From contig JAOZOC010000011.1 of NCBI GenBank assembly GCA_029933495.1, positions 1-18,999 on the forward strand: 18,999 nucleotides of DNA, written 5' to 3'. The position numbers were made by a program, and so were the translations under genes. Within the stretch, counting starts at the first letter, position 1. Every line of letters begins with the position of its first letter. The DNA is from Bacteroidales bacterium (GTDB taxonomy: Bacteria > Bacteroidota > Bacteroidia > Bacteroidales > JAADJA01). Shown here in pieces: positions 8,709 to 16,440 of this stretch. The notes beneath the pieces were generated by a model. It did not search any database. It was given only the letters and a program-made list of their open reading frames with translations, and was not told the origin of the DNA.

Positions 8709-8736
8709 GTTAGGCGTTATGAGTTAGGCGTTGTGC
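8709..8736 (+). repeat. Two tandem 14-bp units (GTTAGGCGTTATGA type)
   Basis: GTTAGGCGTTATGA (8709-8722) is followed directly by GTTAGGCGTTGTGC (8723-8736), differing at three of 14 positions. They start just after the methyltransferase stop, inside a spacer that holds other repeat-like pieces. Likely a decayed short tandem repeat. Confidence 0.55.
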
Positions 8737-8832
8737 TGACCTGTAAGGTTTCGCAAGCTAGTGAAGTGTGGGGGTGGTGTATTAAATAATAGTTGCTCAA
8801 CAAAACTACAAGAAGATATCTTTTTTGTGATT

Positions 8833-8876
8833 CTTTGTGTTTTTCTGTCTTAGTGGCAGAAATATTTACCACAAAG
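8833..8876. repeat. CTTTGTG...CACAAAG inverted repeat in spacer
   Basis: CTTTGTG (8833-8839) and CACAAAG (8870-8876) form a 7-bp inverted pair around a TTAGTGG-containing centre. From memory, spacers of many bacteria carry similar stretches rich in CTTTGTG and AGTGG, so this may be a common dispersed intergenic repeat. I cannot confirm copies from this window alone. Confidence 0.35.
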
Positions 8877-8896
8877 GATATATAAATGAAATCAAG

Positions 8897-8929
8897 TTGT
8901 TATAAAAACCTGCTAAATTGGGAACTTTG
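8897..8929 (+). promoter_or_regulatory. Candidate promoter for the EamA permease
   Basis: TTG (8897-8899) is followed by 22 bases and GAACTTTG (8922-8929), then C. The -7 box matches TAnnTTTG at all but the first base. The leader to the ATG at 8981 would be about 45 nt. Nothing else in 8707-8980 fits better. Confidence 0.4.
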
Positions 8930-8980
8930 CAATAATGAGAGCCTGGTAAATCTGGCGGGTCTGTTAAAAACACAAACTGA

Positions 8981-9895
8981 ATGACAAAAGGAAACAGAAA
9001 AATATACATCTACTTCGTAGCCATGCTTGCTATGCTGTTCTGGGGAATGTCTTTTGTCTGGACATCCATTGTTTTTAAATACTATTCGCCTATTACAACA
9101 GTTTTTCTGCGCCTTTTAATCTCAACTGCTTTAATGTTTGGCGGACTGAAACTTTTAGGCAAGATGGAGAAGATTAAAAAAGGCGACCTGAAGTTGTTTT
9201 TAGTATCCGCTCTGCTAAATCCATTTCTCTACTTTATCGGAGAAAGTTTCGGACTAAAGTACTCCTCCCCAACAATCAGTGCTGTCTTTATTTCAATGAT
9301 TCCCCTGATTATACCTGTTGTTGCATTTTTTTCTCTCAGGGAGAAAATCTCAAAGCTCAGCATCATTGGACTAATTATCTCATTCGGAGGTATTATGATG
9401 ATGCTTATTAATAAAGATTTCAGCCTGAATGCAACACCGGCCGGGATTGCATTTCTTTCACTGGCAGTACTTACAGCAGTATGGTACTCAATATTATTGA
9501 AAAGATTAACCGCAAAACACTCTCCATTTTTCATTATAGCTACACAAAACCTTATCGGGACAATTTACTTTCTGCCCCTGTTCCTTATATTTGAACTACC
9601 GGAATTTTTATTAGTCACACCAACTTTTGAGCTCATAAGCTCGATACTTTCACTCGCTATTTTGTGTTCCTCACTGGCTTTTGTATTTTTTGCAATGTCA
9701 ACAAAAGAAATTGGAGTCAGCAAAACCGGAATGCTTACAAACCTGATTCCAGTTTTCACCGCAATCTTTTCCTACATAATGCTTGACGAGTTTTTTAGCA
9801 TTAACAAAATCGCAGGAATGGTAGTAGTTATGATAGGACTATTCCTGTCGCAGATAAATAAGACGACGCAGGTTATTCAATATACGGGAACTTAG
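8981..9895 (+). CDS. EamA/DMT-family transporter
   Basis: A 304-residue inner-membrane permease of the drug/metabolite transporter superfamily. It contains two EamA repeats (about 9-143 and 152-292), each of five hydrophobic segments. Typical marks are LFWGMSFVWTSIVFKYYSP in the first helix, FLRLLIS after it, the GLKYSSPTISAVFISMIPLI segment in repeat one, and the corresponding EIGVSKTGMLTNLIPVFTAI in repeat two. Members export or import metabolites such as amino acids or nucleosides; the substrate cannot be told from sequence. The start at 8981 directly precedes a short basic N-terminus (MTKGNRKIY) and the first helix, as expected. It is co-directional with the methyltransferase 274 bp upstream but probably has its own promoter. 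The following gene begins 184 bp downstream, and I see no G/C-rich terminator between them. Confidence 0.92.
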   Translation: MTKGNRKIYIYFVAMLAMLFWGMSFVWTSIVFKYYSPITTVFLRLLISTALMFGGLKLLGKMEKIKKGDLKLFLVSALLNPFLYFIGESFGLKYSSPTISAVFISMIPLIIPVVAFFSLREKISKLSIIGLIISFGGIMMMLINKDFSLNATPAGIAFLSLAVLTAVWYSILLKRLTAKHSPFFIIATQNLIGTIYFLPLFLIFELPEFLLVTPTFELISSILSLAILCSSLAFVFFAMSTKEIGVSKTGMLTNLIPVFTAIFSYIMLDEFFSINKIAGMVVVMIGLFLSQINKTTQVIQYTGT

Positions 9896-10079
9896 CTTAT
9901 ACAAATTCAATAATGCTTGTTTAAAATTTTTTGTATTTTAGCAAACAGATGAAATTTATTTAGAATTAGTTTTTGTGACATAAGATTTTAAATATCAGCC
10001 ACTAAAGCACATATTTCCTCTAAAAAATATCGAACTATTGAAATAATAGTAGCATTAACAAAACTAAAAAATTGTAATC

Positions 10080-12005
10080 ATGAAAAACCTGACTTTATTA
10101 ATTGTATTTTTTATTACAGTTAATATGAATGCACAATGGACAACTGATACCGATGTAAATACACTTGTGGTTGAATCAGAAAGTAGCGATATGAAAGCCA
10201 TCGGGACATCTGACGGGCAAATTTATGTTGTTTTCTGGAAATCAGTTGCCGCACCTGCAAATTACGAATTGAGATTACAACTATTGGATGCTTTAGGAAA
10301 CAGACAATTCGGTGATGATGGAATATTATTGGGCAATAATCTTCCGATGAGTACCTGGACAGCAATAATGTCAGTAACTATTGATGATCAGGATAACCTG
10401 TATGTGGGAGTTACCGGTACTGGCGATTTTTCAAGCTATGCTTATAAAACCAATACTGCAGGCACACAACTATGGGGAGATGAAGGGATTAGCCTTGGCT
10501 CTGGTTTTATGGTATCAATTCTGCCGCTTCAATCCGGAGATGCTATAGTTGCATGGAATGCCGATACTGAAATTAATATGCAAAAATTCGATACTGACGG
10601 GAATGCTGTTTGGGGAGAGATTCAAACAGTTACATTGAGTTCAGGGAAAACGTCACCGGGCAATTTATTTGAATTATCTGATGGGGATTTTATCATGATT
10701 ATTCACAATTACAATTATGGGATTAGTTCTACTGTTTATGCGCAAAGATTTGATGACGCAGGAGAACCTCAATGGACTTCATCTGTTCAATTATCAAACA
10801 CGTCAACTGTTTATAATACCGAATACAGCGGCACTCAAGATGCAGATACTGTTTATTTCGGCTATAAAGGCAGCCATTTAAACCGCTTCGATTCGTATTT
10901 ACAAAGGATAAACCCTGACGGGACATTGCCCTGGGGAATTAACGGGATGGACTTTGATGTTAATGAAACCAATTTTGAGATGGACACAAAAATTGCATTT
11001 TCCCCCGGCTCGCAGTACGTATGGTCAATATGCAATTATACCAATCCTAACCAAAGTGAGTATGGTGAATATGTTCAAAAATTTGATAAATCAACAGGTG
11101 CAAGACAATTAACAGACAATGCAAAAATGGTTTATGCGATTAGTAATGATGATAAAGTACATGCAAGTGATTTATTCCTGATAGATGACAAGCCATTCTT
11201 TTTGTTAAAAACAGGTTTTGACAATGGGGCCACCCCAACCACATTAGACGTGTTATTGTTGGACAGCAATGGAGATTTTGCATGGCCGGAAGAAACCAAA
11301 CCAATGGCAACCTATGAAGCCAATAAGAAAAGGATCCATTTAACCGAAACTGTAAATGGTCAGTCTGTTGCAGTATTTATTGAAGATAAATCAGACGGTT
11401 TAAAGATTTATGCACAAAACTTTATTGATGATGTATCCCTGCCTGCACAACCAACGCTGATTTCCCCATTGGATGGAGCCACAAGCATTCCGCTGGCAAC
11501 CACATTTACCTGGGAAATTGCACAGGATGCAGAAACCTATCATCTCCAAATCTCGGAAGATGATGCATTTACAAACTTAATCGCAGATGAAAGCGGGATA
11601 TTAAGCACGAACTTTGATTTTACTTTGCCTGATTATGAGTCAACTTACTATTGGCGAGTTATGGCATCCAATACAACCGGGAATAGTGAGTGGTCAGAAG
11701 TATGGAGTTTCACAACTATATTAATGACCAGATTATATGAATTAAACACAAAACAGGAACTGAAAGTTTATCCTAATCCTGCGAATAATTTCGTCTTTAT
11801 TGATTTTAACAGCCAAAGAAATACTGAAGTTCAAATATCAATTTACAATTCAATGGGGAAAATTTTGGTTATCTCGAAGGAGAATGTTGCACTCGGAAAA
11901 AATTCAATTAAATTAGATATAGGTAAATTACTAGCAGGCACTTACTATTATCGGATAACTAATGGGGAAATAAGTTTATCAGGGAATTTTTCCAAAATTA
12001 AATAA
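10080..12005 (+). CDS. Secreted propeller-like/Fn3-like protein with T9SS tail
   Basis: A 641-residue exported protein of unknown function. The signal peptide is MKNLTLLIVFFITVNMNAQ (1-19). Residues 20-450 form beta-rich repeats with recurring patterns of the type 'D..GN..WG' (for example LWGDEGISLG, AVWGEIQTV, PQWTSSVQL, LPWGINGMD), consistent with a beta-propeller-like fold. Residues 456-546 are fibronectin III-like (PLDGATSIPLATTFTWEI, then YYWRVMASN). Residues 561-641 are a type A T9SS sorting domain: LKVYPNPANN, a middle strand with SIYNSMGKIL, and LLAGTYYYRI near the end. It is therefore expected to cross the outer membrane by T9SS and be released or anchored. No catalytic residues are apparent. 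A small hairpin (ACTATT/AATAGT, 10033-10049) lies in the upstream spacer, and I see no clear promoter. Confidence 0.88.
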   Translation: MKNLTLLIVFFITVNMNAQWTTDTDVNTLVVESESSDMKAIGTSDGQIYVVFWKSVAAPANYELRLQLLDALGNRQFGDDGILLGNNLPMSTWTAIMSVTIDDQDNLYVGVTGTGDFSSYAYKTNTAGTQLWGDEGISLGSGFMVSILPLQSGDAIVAWNADTEINMQKFDTDGNAVWGEIQTVTLSSGKTSPGNLFELSDGDFIMIIHNYNYGISSTVYAQRFDDAGEPQWTSSVQLSNTSTVYNTEYSGTQDADTVYFGYKGSHLNRFDSYLQRINPDGTLPWGINGMDFDVNETNFEMDTKIAFSPGSQYVWSICNYTNPNQSEYGEYVQKFDKSTGARQLTDNAKMVYAISNDDKVHASDLFLIDDKPFFLLKTGFDNGATPTTLDVLLLDSNGDFAWPEETKPMATYEANKKRIHLTETVNGQSVAVFIEDKSDGLKIYAQNFIDDVSLPAQPTLISPLDGATSIPLATTFTWEIAQDAETYHLQISEDDAFTNLIADESGILSTNFDFTLPDYESTYYWRVMASNTTGNSEWSEVWSFTTILMTRLYELNTKQELKVYPNPANNFVFIDFNSQRNTEVQISIYNSMGKILVISKENVALGKNSIKLDIGKLLAGTYYYRITNGEISLSGNFSKIK

Positions 12006-12473
12006 AAGTGTCTCCATATCATTGCCAGGTGTCTGCCATATAGCAGGCATCTGGTCATTTGCAATAAAAAGGGCACTATGTTCTTTGGTATTAATTACCC
12101 CCAAGCTATTGCCGGAGCTCTTTTGGCCGATCGCCATTTGTAAAAGCACAGGAATTCTCTCACATTTATTTGACAAGAAAAAGCTTCGGGAAAAGAAAAA
12201 ATGGATCAAGGAGATTACCTCTGGAAACCTGATAGGCGATGCTACAAAACAAGCAGTGGAAGCCGTACAGGCTGCGGTTATGGTGGCAGTTATTATGCCG
12301 GCAGTAGCAGTGACAGCAACCTCCTGATACTAAATTGGATATTCCCTCCACACGGCATAACATTCCGTCAAAAGACATGGAGTTTTTTATTAGTTAAAAA
12401 CAGTGTGGTCTTATTGTATCACTTTTCAATTTGTGATGAATACTATATGAGATTAGAAAGAGAAAAGAAAAAA
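12006..12473. other. 468-bp stretch without a convincing gene
   Basis: It lies between the stop of one T9SS cargo gene and the terminator of the convergent one. It begins with a strong hairpin (12025-12054). Two overlapping plus-strand frames are open (about 12022-12327 and 12201-12539). The first lacks an ATG start and reads as an amphipathic, Ala/Val-rich C-terminus (GDATKQAVEAVQAAVMVAVI); the second runs through the terminator and into the neighbouring gene. A further frame (12078-12143) is 21 residues long. None has a recognisable family, promoter or start. It may be a decayed gene remnant or an untranslated RNA; I cannot decide. Confidence 0.4.
12025..12054 (+). terminator. Strong hairpin 20 bp after the 10080-12005 gene
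   Basis: CCAGGTGTCTGC (12025-12036) pairs with GCAGGCATCTGG (12043-12054) over 12 positions, two of them G-U in RNA, with a CATATA loop. It is placed where a terminator or 3'-end structure for the upstream gene would be. No T-run follows directly (TCATTTGC comes next), so it may protect the 3' end rather than terminate. Confidence 0.45.
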
Positions 12474-12497
12474 GCCCCGACCTTTCCAGATCGGGGC
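12464..12497 (-). terminator. Intrinsic terminator of the 12512-14527 gene
   Basis: On the minus strand GCCCCGA (12491-12497), a ten-base loop and TCGGGGC (12474-12480) form a perfect 7-bp GC-rich stem. It is followed by an almost uninterrupted run of T (TTTTTTCTTTTCT). It begins 15 bp after the stop codon. On the plus strand there is no T-run, so it acts in one direction. Confidence 0.88.
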
Positions 12498-12511
12498 AAC
12501 AATCAATCAAT

Positions 12512-14527
12512 TCACTCTTTAATTAACTTAAATATTTGAAAATCTGAACCCGCTCTGATTTTCAGGAAATATATCCCCTTAGGTTGTTCTGTAATATCTA
12601 TTGTTGATTCTGTTTTCCCCTCATTATCAGAATAAATTTTAATCCCGCTAATGTTATATATCTCAAAAGTGAAATTTGATTTCGAAGATATTTTATAATT
12701 TCCGTTTGAAGGGTTTGGGGATATACTGAATTTACTGGAAATTAAATTTATCCCGGTTATTTCATCCATCGTTATCGCAATATCTTCATTATCATCCTCA
12801 ATAGTCACTGTCCCGGCATAATCATAATAACCTGTATATGATACGGTATAGTCATACTCACCATTTACCAATTCAAGTGAAGCGATTCCGGAGGCATTTG
12901 TTGTAAGTGTTTCTCCATTGATATCAATTTCTGCACCTTCCATCGGATCTGTTCCATCATCAACCGTAAAAGTAAGAGTATAAGTCTGAACCGGATCTCT
13001 TGTTATAGCAAAGCAAACATAATTACTTATATCATAATTCTGAATTTCAGTAAACTCACCTGTTTCTGTGTTAATGCTTCCATAATGACTTAACCAGGGG
13101 CTGCCATACCTGAATATTCCGTACAGAACATGGCTGGCCCTGTCGTAAGATACGTCCTGGAAGTCTTTATCAATCCCTCCGAAACCAGTAGAGCCTACGA
13201 TCTCAACCTCAAATTCATCTACATTCATTTTATATAAGTTTCCATCAAGGCCAACCCCATACAAGTATCCATCATCAGCAAAATCCATACCCACGATCAT
13301 CGCTCCTGTATTGTTAATCTGTCCAACATAAGTAAGTGTATAAGTCTCAAGATCAAAATAAGCCAAATGCGGATTTCCAACAGGCCAGCCTGCACCATCA
13401 TCGCCAGCAATATACATCCTTTGGGTATTCCAGTCATACGCCATTGCATAATTAAAGGGTGCATAACCCAATGCCGTCCATTGACCATACAAATCAGCTT
13501 CATCTATTTTTGTTAATGAACCATCAACCCCAACTTCGTGGAAATCCATCCATTCTGTCATCCTGTACACTCTGTCGTTTGCATATTCATCTGCCATAGA
13601 AAAAGGGATAGATTCAAAACCTCCGTATTCAGTCAGGTCTCCGTTATCAAGATCTACTTTGTAAAACTTACCATTGTTGTTGCCAACGCTTGCATCGGGA
13701 TAATTCATTACCGAGCAAGTAAGCACCTTTGTATTGTTACTGGGGTCTTCGTCATATTCGTATGTAATTGTTGCTGTAATGTCATAATCACCTTCTTCCG
13801 TTGGCACTACCCATTCCGGACAATCAACTACTATAAAACCAGTACCTATCTGTCCAATATATGCATCGTCTAAATCTACATCATAATCTGTACCCGCAAT
13901 TGTAACCTGAAGGCTATATGTGTAGTTTATAGCCATCATTCCGTAATTGCGAACTGTTACCTGAGGAATGACCGTTTCGCCTGGAGGAGTTGCTGAAGGA
14001 CTAATATATGTAACTGCTAAATCTTCAATTTCTTGTTCGTAAATTCCTACATTAAATAACTTCCAAAACAATTCCCAGGTATTTCCATCATCATAAATAT
14101 ACCTTACTTGAAAAGCGTCATTTATATAAGCTGTTACATTAATTACTTGTTCGTTGGAATTGGAGGCATAAGAAACTCCTACCCAGTCAGTACCGTCAAA
14201 AACCTCAACTACTGCGGTTGCTGTGCCCATACCCCAAAAATGATGATCAAAAATTAAACTTAAACCTGATGCAGAAGTTACATCTACTGCAGGGGACGTT
14301 AAAATTCCTGCAACATGACTATTTGGATACCCTGTACTATTGGCAATCGCATAATCAAATACATGTTCCCAGGATAAATCACCGGTAGTCTCAATTGTCC
14401 AGGTTTCCGGGATTCCCGTTTCAAAACTTTCTGCAAGATAGAAAATTTTTGTACTTTTGTTTCCCTGTGCATTTACGGTAAATGCAAGAAATACGAATGC
14501 CAAAATAAATGTAATTTTTGTCCTCAT
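12512..14527 (-). CDS. Secreted adhesin-like/propeller-like protein with T9SS tail
   Basis: A 671-residue exported protein. Signal peptide 1-20 (FLAFTVNAQ). Residues 28-163 resemble the cleaved-adhesin/choice-of-anchor J jelly roll (YLAESFETGIPETWTIE start). Residues 165-275 are a CARDB-like beta sandwich (VTVRNYGMMAINYTYSLQV) with Cys236 and Cys271, which could form a disulfide. Residues 283-512 look like a beta-propeller of short repeats (for example KFYKVDLDNGDLTEYGG, LYKMNVDEFEVEIVGSTG, HYGSINTETGEFTEI). Residues 514-588 are a carboxypeptidase-regulatory-like domain (PMEGAEIDINGETLTTNASG). Residues 595-671 are a type A T9SS sorting domain (FSISPNPSNGNYKIS, then GIYFLKI). No enzyme signature is seen; adhesion or binding is the likely role. 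It is divergent from the TPR/AraC regulator across a 240-bp gap, so it is a natural candidate target of that regulator. A weak TACTTTTA box lies at 14564-14571 on the minus strand. Confidence 0.9.
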   Translation of the reverse strand: MRTKITFILAFVFLAFTVNAQGNKSTKIFYLAESFETGIPETWTIETTGDLSWEHVFDYAIANSTGYPNSHVAGILTSPAVDVTSASGLSLIFDHHFWGMGTATAVVEVFDGTDWVGVSYASNSNEQVINVTAYINDAFQVRYIYDDGNTWELFWKLFNVGIYEQEIEDLAVTYISPSATPPGETVIPQVTVRNYGMMAINYTYSLQVTIAGTDYDVDLDDAYIGQIGTGFIVVDCPEWVVPTEEGDYDITATITYEYDEDPSNNTKVLTCSVMNYPDASVGNNNGKFYKVDLDNGDLTEYGGFESIPFSMADEYANDRVYRMTEWMDFHEVGVDGSLTKIDEADLYGQWTALGYAPFNYAMAYDWNTQRMYIAGDDGAGWPVGNPHLAYFDLETYTLTYVGQINNTGAMIVGMDFADDGYLYGVGLDGNLYKMNVDEFEVEIVGSTGFGGIDKDFQDVSYDRASHVLYGIFRYGSPWLSHYGSINTETGEFTEIQNYDISNYVCFAITRDPVQTYTLTFTVDDGTDPMEGAEIDINGETLTTNASGIASLELVNGEYDYTVSYTGYYDYAGTVTIEDDNEDIAITMDEITGINLISSKFSISPNPSNGNYKISSKSNFTFEIYNISGIKIYSDNEGKTESTIDITEQPKGIYFLKIRAGSDFQIFKLIKE

Positions 14528-14602
14528 AATAATTTGAATTAAATTTGTACTTTTTTAAAGCTGTAAAAGTATTCGTTAAAATGATGCATAAAAAATCAAA
14601 TA

Positions 14603-14612
14603 GGTCTCATTG
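14603..14612. promoter_or_regulatory. Possible half-site GGTCTCATTG
   Basis: GGTCTCATTG resembles the left arm of the perfect palindrome (AGTCTCAATTG). The shared GTCTCA cores start at 14604 and 14644, exactly 40 bp apart and in the same orientation. It is a candidate second site for the adjacent AraC-type regulator. Confidence 0.35.
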
Positions 14613-14643
14613 TATCAATCAATACTTCTTTATGTTATAATTA

Positions 14644-14665
14644 GTCTCAATTGGTAAATTGAGAC
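14644..14665. promoter_or_regulatory. Perfect 9-bp inverted repeat between divergent genes (candidate operator)
   Basis: GTCTCAATT (14644-14652), GGTA, then AATTGAGAC (14657-14665). It lies 103 bp before the regulator's preferred start and 117 bp from the divergent secreted-protein start. A weak intrinsic terminator is unlikely because there is no gene reading into it. An operator is the simplest reading. Confidence 0.5.
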
Positions 14666-14767
14666 TTTCAAAATCTATCAATATTATTACTGATGTAAGT
14701 GAGTGCTAAATAAACAATGAAAGGAATCGAAAGCTATAAATCAACAAAACGGAATGTCATTTTTATA

Positions 14768-16390
14768 ATGAAAAAAAATTTCATTATAGTATTGTTACTG
14801 CTTATTACTTTTAATACATCAGCACAAAAGGACAATGGCAAATATGAACAATATGACAGAGTTTATAATATTGACATAAAAAATGACAGCATAACTGATT
14901 ACATAACCGAACTTAAAATTAAATTAGAAAATGCAAAAAGCAGGAAGGATGATTTTCAAATTGCGGAAAACAGTCTTTTTCTGGGATTGTTATATTTAAA
15001 ACTAAATTCTCACGACATAGCAACTGATTACTATTTATCAGCCTTAAAAAAGTTCAAACACGAAAAAGATACCACATATATAATTCACACACTGAGAGCC
15101 TTAAGCTATGTAAATTCCCTTGTGAACAATGACTCAATTGCTATAAAATACTCTCTGGAAAATTTACACTATTGCGAATTAGTAAGAGATACATTTTTAT
15201 TGGAAAAAAACTCTACTAACCTCGGTATATGCTATTCGAATTTAAATGATGAAGAAACGGCTATTAAATACTTCAATAAGGCTATGGAGTTTGGAGAAAA
15301 AATCAAGGACACACTTTTTCTTCAAAGAATATATTATGATATTGGGGCATTTTACGAAAAAGGCAAAGAATACGACAAAGCTGAATATTTCTATTACAAA
15401 AGCCTGAACACGGAAAAGGGCATAGAAAAACAGGTGGTCATAGCTAATATATATTATAGTATTTCGATGATTTCATACAATCGTAAAAATTTCGAAAAGG
15501 CACTTTCTTACATAAAAAAATCCATCGAAATAGCTGATAGCTTATACGCTTATAAAGAGCTGAATACATATTATAAAATGTACATCACTATTTTGGTAAA
15601 ACTGGATAAAACAAAAGAACTGATGTCGGTTTTCAATAAATATACAGATATTCAAAGTAAGGGCTACAATGCTGAAAAAGCTGAGCAAACGTCCAGAATG
15701 AAAATATTATATGAAATAGATAAGTTTGAGTCAGAAATTGAACTATTAGTAGCCAAAAACAGATTGAACGAATCGAAATTAGAAGCTTCCAAAAACAGAT
15801 TGATTCTTGCAGGAATTATCATTTTTCTGGTAATTACTATTTTGGTTTCGACAGCAGTTCAATATTTAAAAATAAAAAAATCGCACAAAAAAATAGTTGA
15901 AGAGAATATAAAACTAATAAAGATTGAAGAGAAGAACATTCAACTTCAGAATATTATCCGAAAGGAGAATATCTCTTCTGCACAACCACCGGCAGATATT
16001 TCTTCAGAAAGCAAAATAGAAGAAATGCAAAATGAAGATACCGAAAACCAAAACAGATTATTTTCACAGGTCGAATCTTTACTGGAAACCGAAAAATTAT
16101 ATACTAATCCCGACTTGAATATCAATACACTGGCTAAAAAACTAAACACAAACAGGACATATTTATCCAGGGCAATAAATTCAGTAAGCGGAAAATCTTT
16201 TATAGAATTTATAAACGAATACCGTATTGCAGAGGCAAAAAGACTGTTGTACAGTAAAGAATCGGAGCTGATTACAATTGACGCAATTGGTAACAAAGCA
16301 GGTTTCAATTCAAAAGCAACATTTTTCAGGGTTTTTAAATCAATTGCAGGCGTAACCCCAAATTATTTTTTAAAGAATGCCCGGAAATGA
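14768..16390 (+). CDS. Membrane-anchored TPR/AraC-type transcriptional regulator
   Basis: A 540-residue one-component regulator. Signal peptide 1-19 (MKKNFIIVLLLLITFNTSA) with the cleavage-like AQK; a periplasmic array of tetratricopeptide repeats (about 45-300, for example NLGICYSNLNDEETAIKYFN and ISMISYNRKNFEKALSYIK); a coiled segment (310-345); a transmembrane helix (345-365, ILAGIIIFLVITILVSTAV); a cytoplasmic coiled linker (366-400); and an AraC-type double HTH (about 440-537) with NTNRTYLSRAINSVSGKSF and AIGNKAGFNSKATFFRVFK. The periplasmic TPRs probably sense a partner or ligand and signal across the membrane to the DNA-binding domain. There is no receiver or kinase domain, so it is not a hybrid two-component protein. 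The frame is open back to ATG 14717, but that start would put 17 polar residues before the signal peptide, so 14768 is preferred. The 50-bp gap to the next, convergent gene has no clear terminator. Confidence 0.9.
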   Translation: MKKNFIIVLLLLITFNTSAQKDNGKYEQYDRVYNIDIKNDSITDYITELKIKLENAKSRKDDFQIAENSLFLGLLYLKLNSHDIATDYYLSALKKFKHEKDTTYIIHTLRALSYVNSLVNNDSIAIKYSLENLHYCELVRDTFLLEKNSTNLGICYSNLNDEETAIKYFNKAMEFGEKIKDTLFLQRIYYDIGAFYEKGKEYDKAEYFYYKSLNTEKGIEKQVVIANIYYSISMISYNRKNFEKALSYIKKSIEIADSLYAYKELNTYYKMYITILVKLDKTKELMSVFNKYTDIQSKGYNAEKAEQTSRMKILYEIDKFESEIELLVAKNRLNESKLEASKNRLILAGIIIFLVITILVSTAVQYLKIKKSHKKIVEENIKLIKIEEKNIQLQNIIRKENISSAQPPADISSESKIEEMQNEDTENQNRLFSQVESLLETEKLYTNPDLNINTLAKKLNTNRTYLSRAINSVSGKSFIEFINEYRIAEAKRLLYSKESELITIDAIGNKAGFNSKATFFRVFKSIAGVTPNYFLKNARK

Positions 16391-16440
16391 AGTGACTAAA
16401 AGCTTGCGCAGATTAACATGCCGCTTTCAATTTATTAATT

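Noticed and set aside
11979..12378. Minus-strand open frames opposite the 12006-12473 stretch
   Set aside because: One overlaps the end of the 10080-12005 gene in antisense, the other is Cys/His-rich as expected from antisense of Ala/Val codons. No start signals or family resemblance.
12201..12539. Small protein starting with ATG at 12201
   Set aside because: It runs through the terminator of the convergent gene and into that gene's coding end. The sequence is low in recognisable structure.
14644..14665. Palindrome as an intrinsic terminator
   Set aside because: It lies between the starts of two divergent genes, has little G/C in the stem and no proper T-run, so termination is not needed there.
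14717..14767. Upstream ATG start of the TPR/AraC regulator
   Set aside because: It would place 17 polar residues in front of a textbook signal peptide (MKKNFIIVLLLLITFNTSA).
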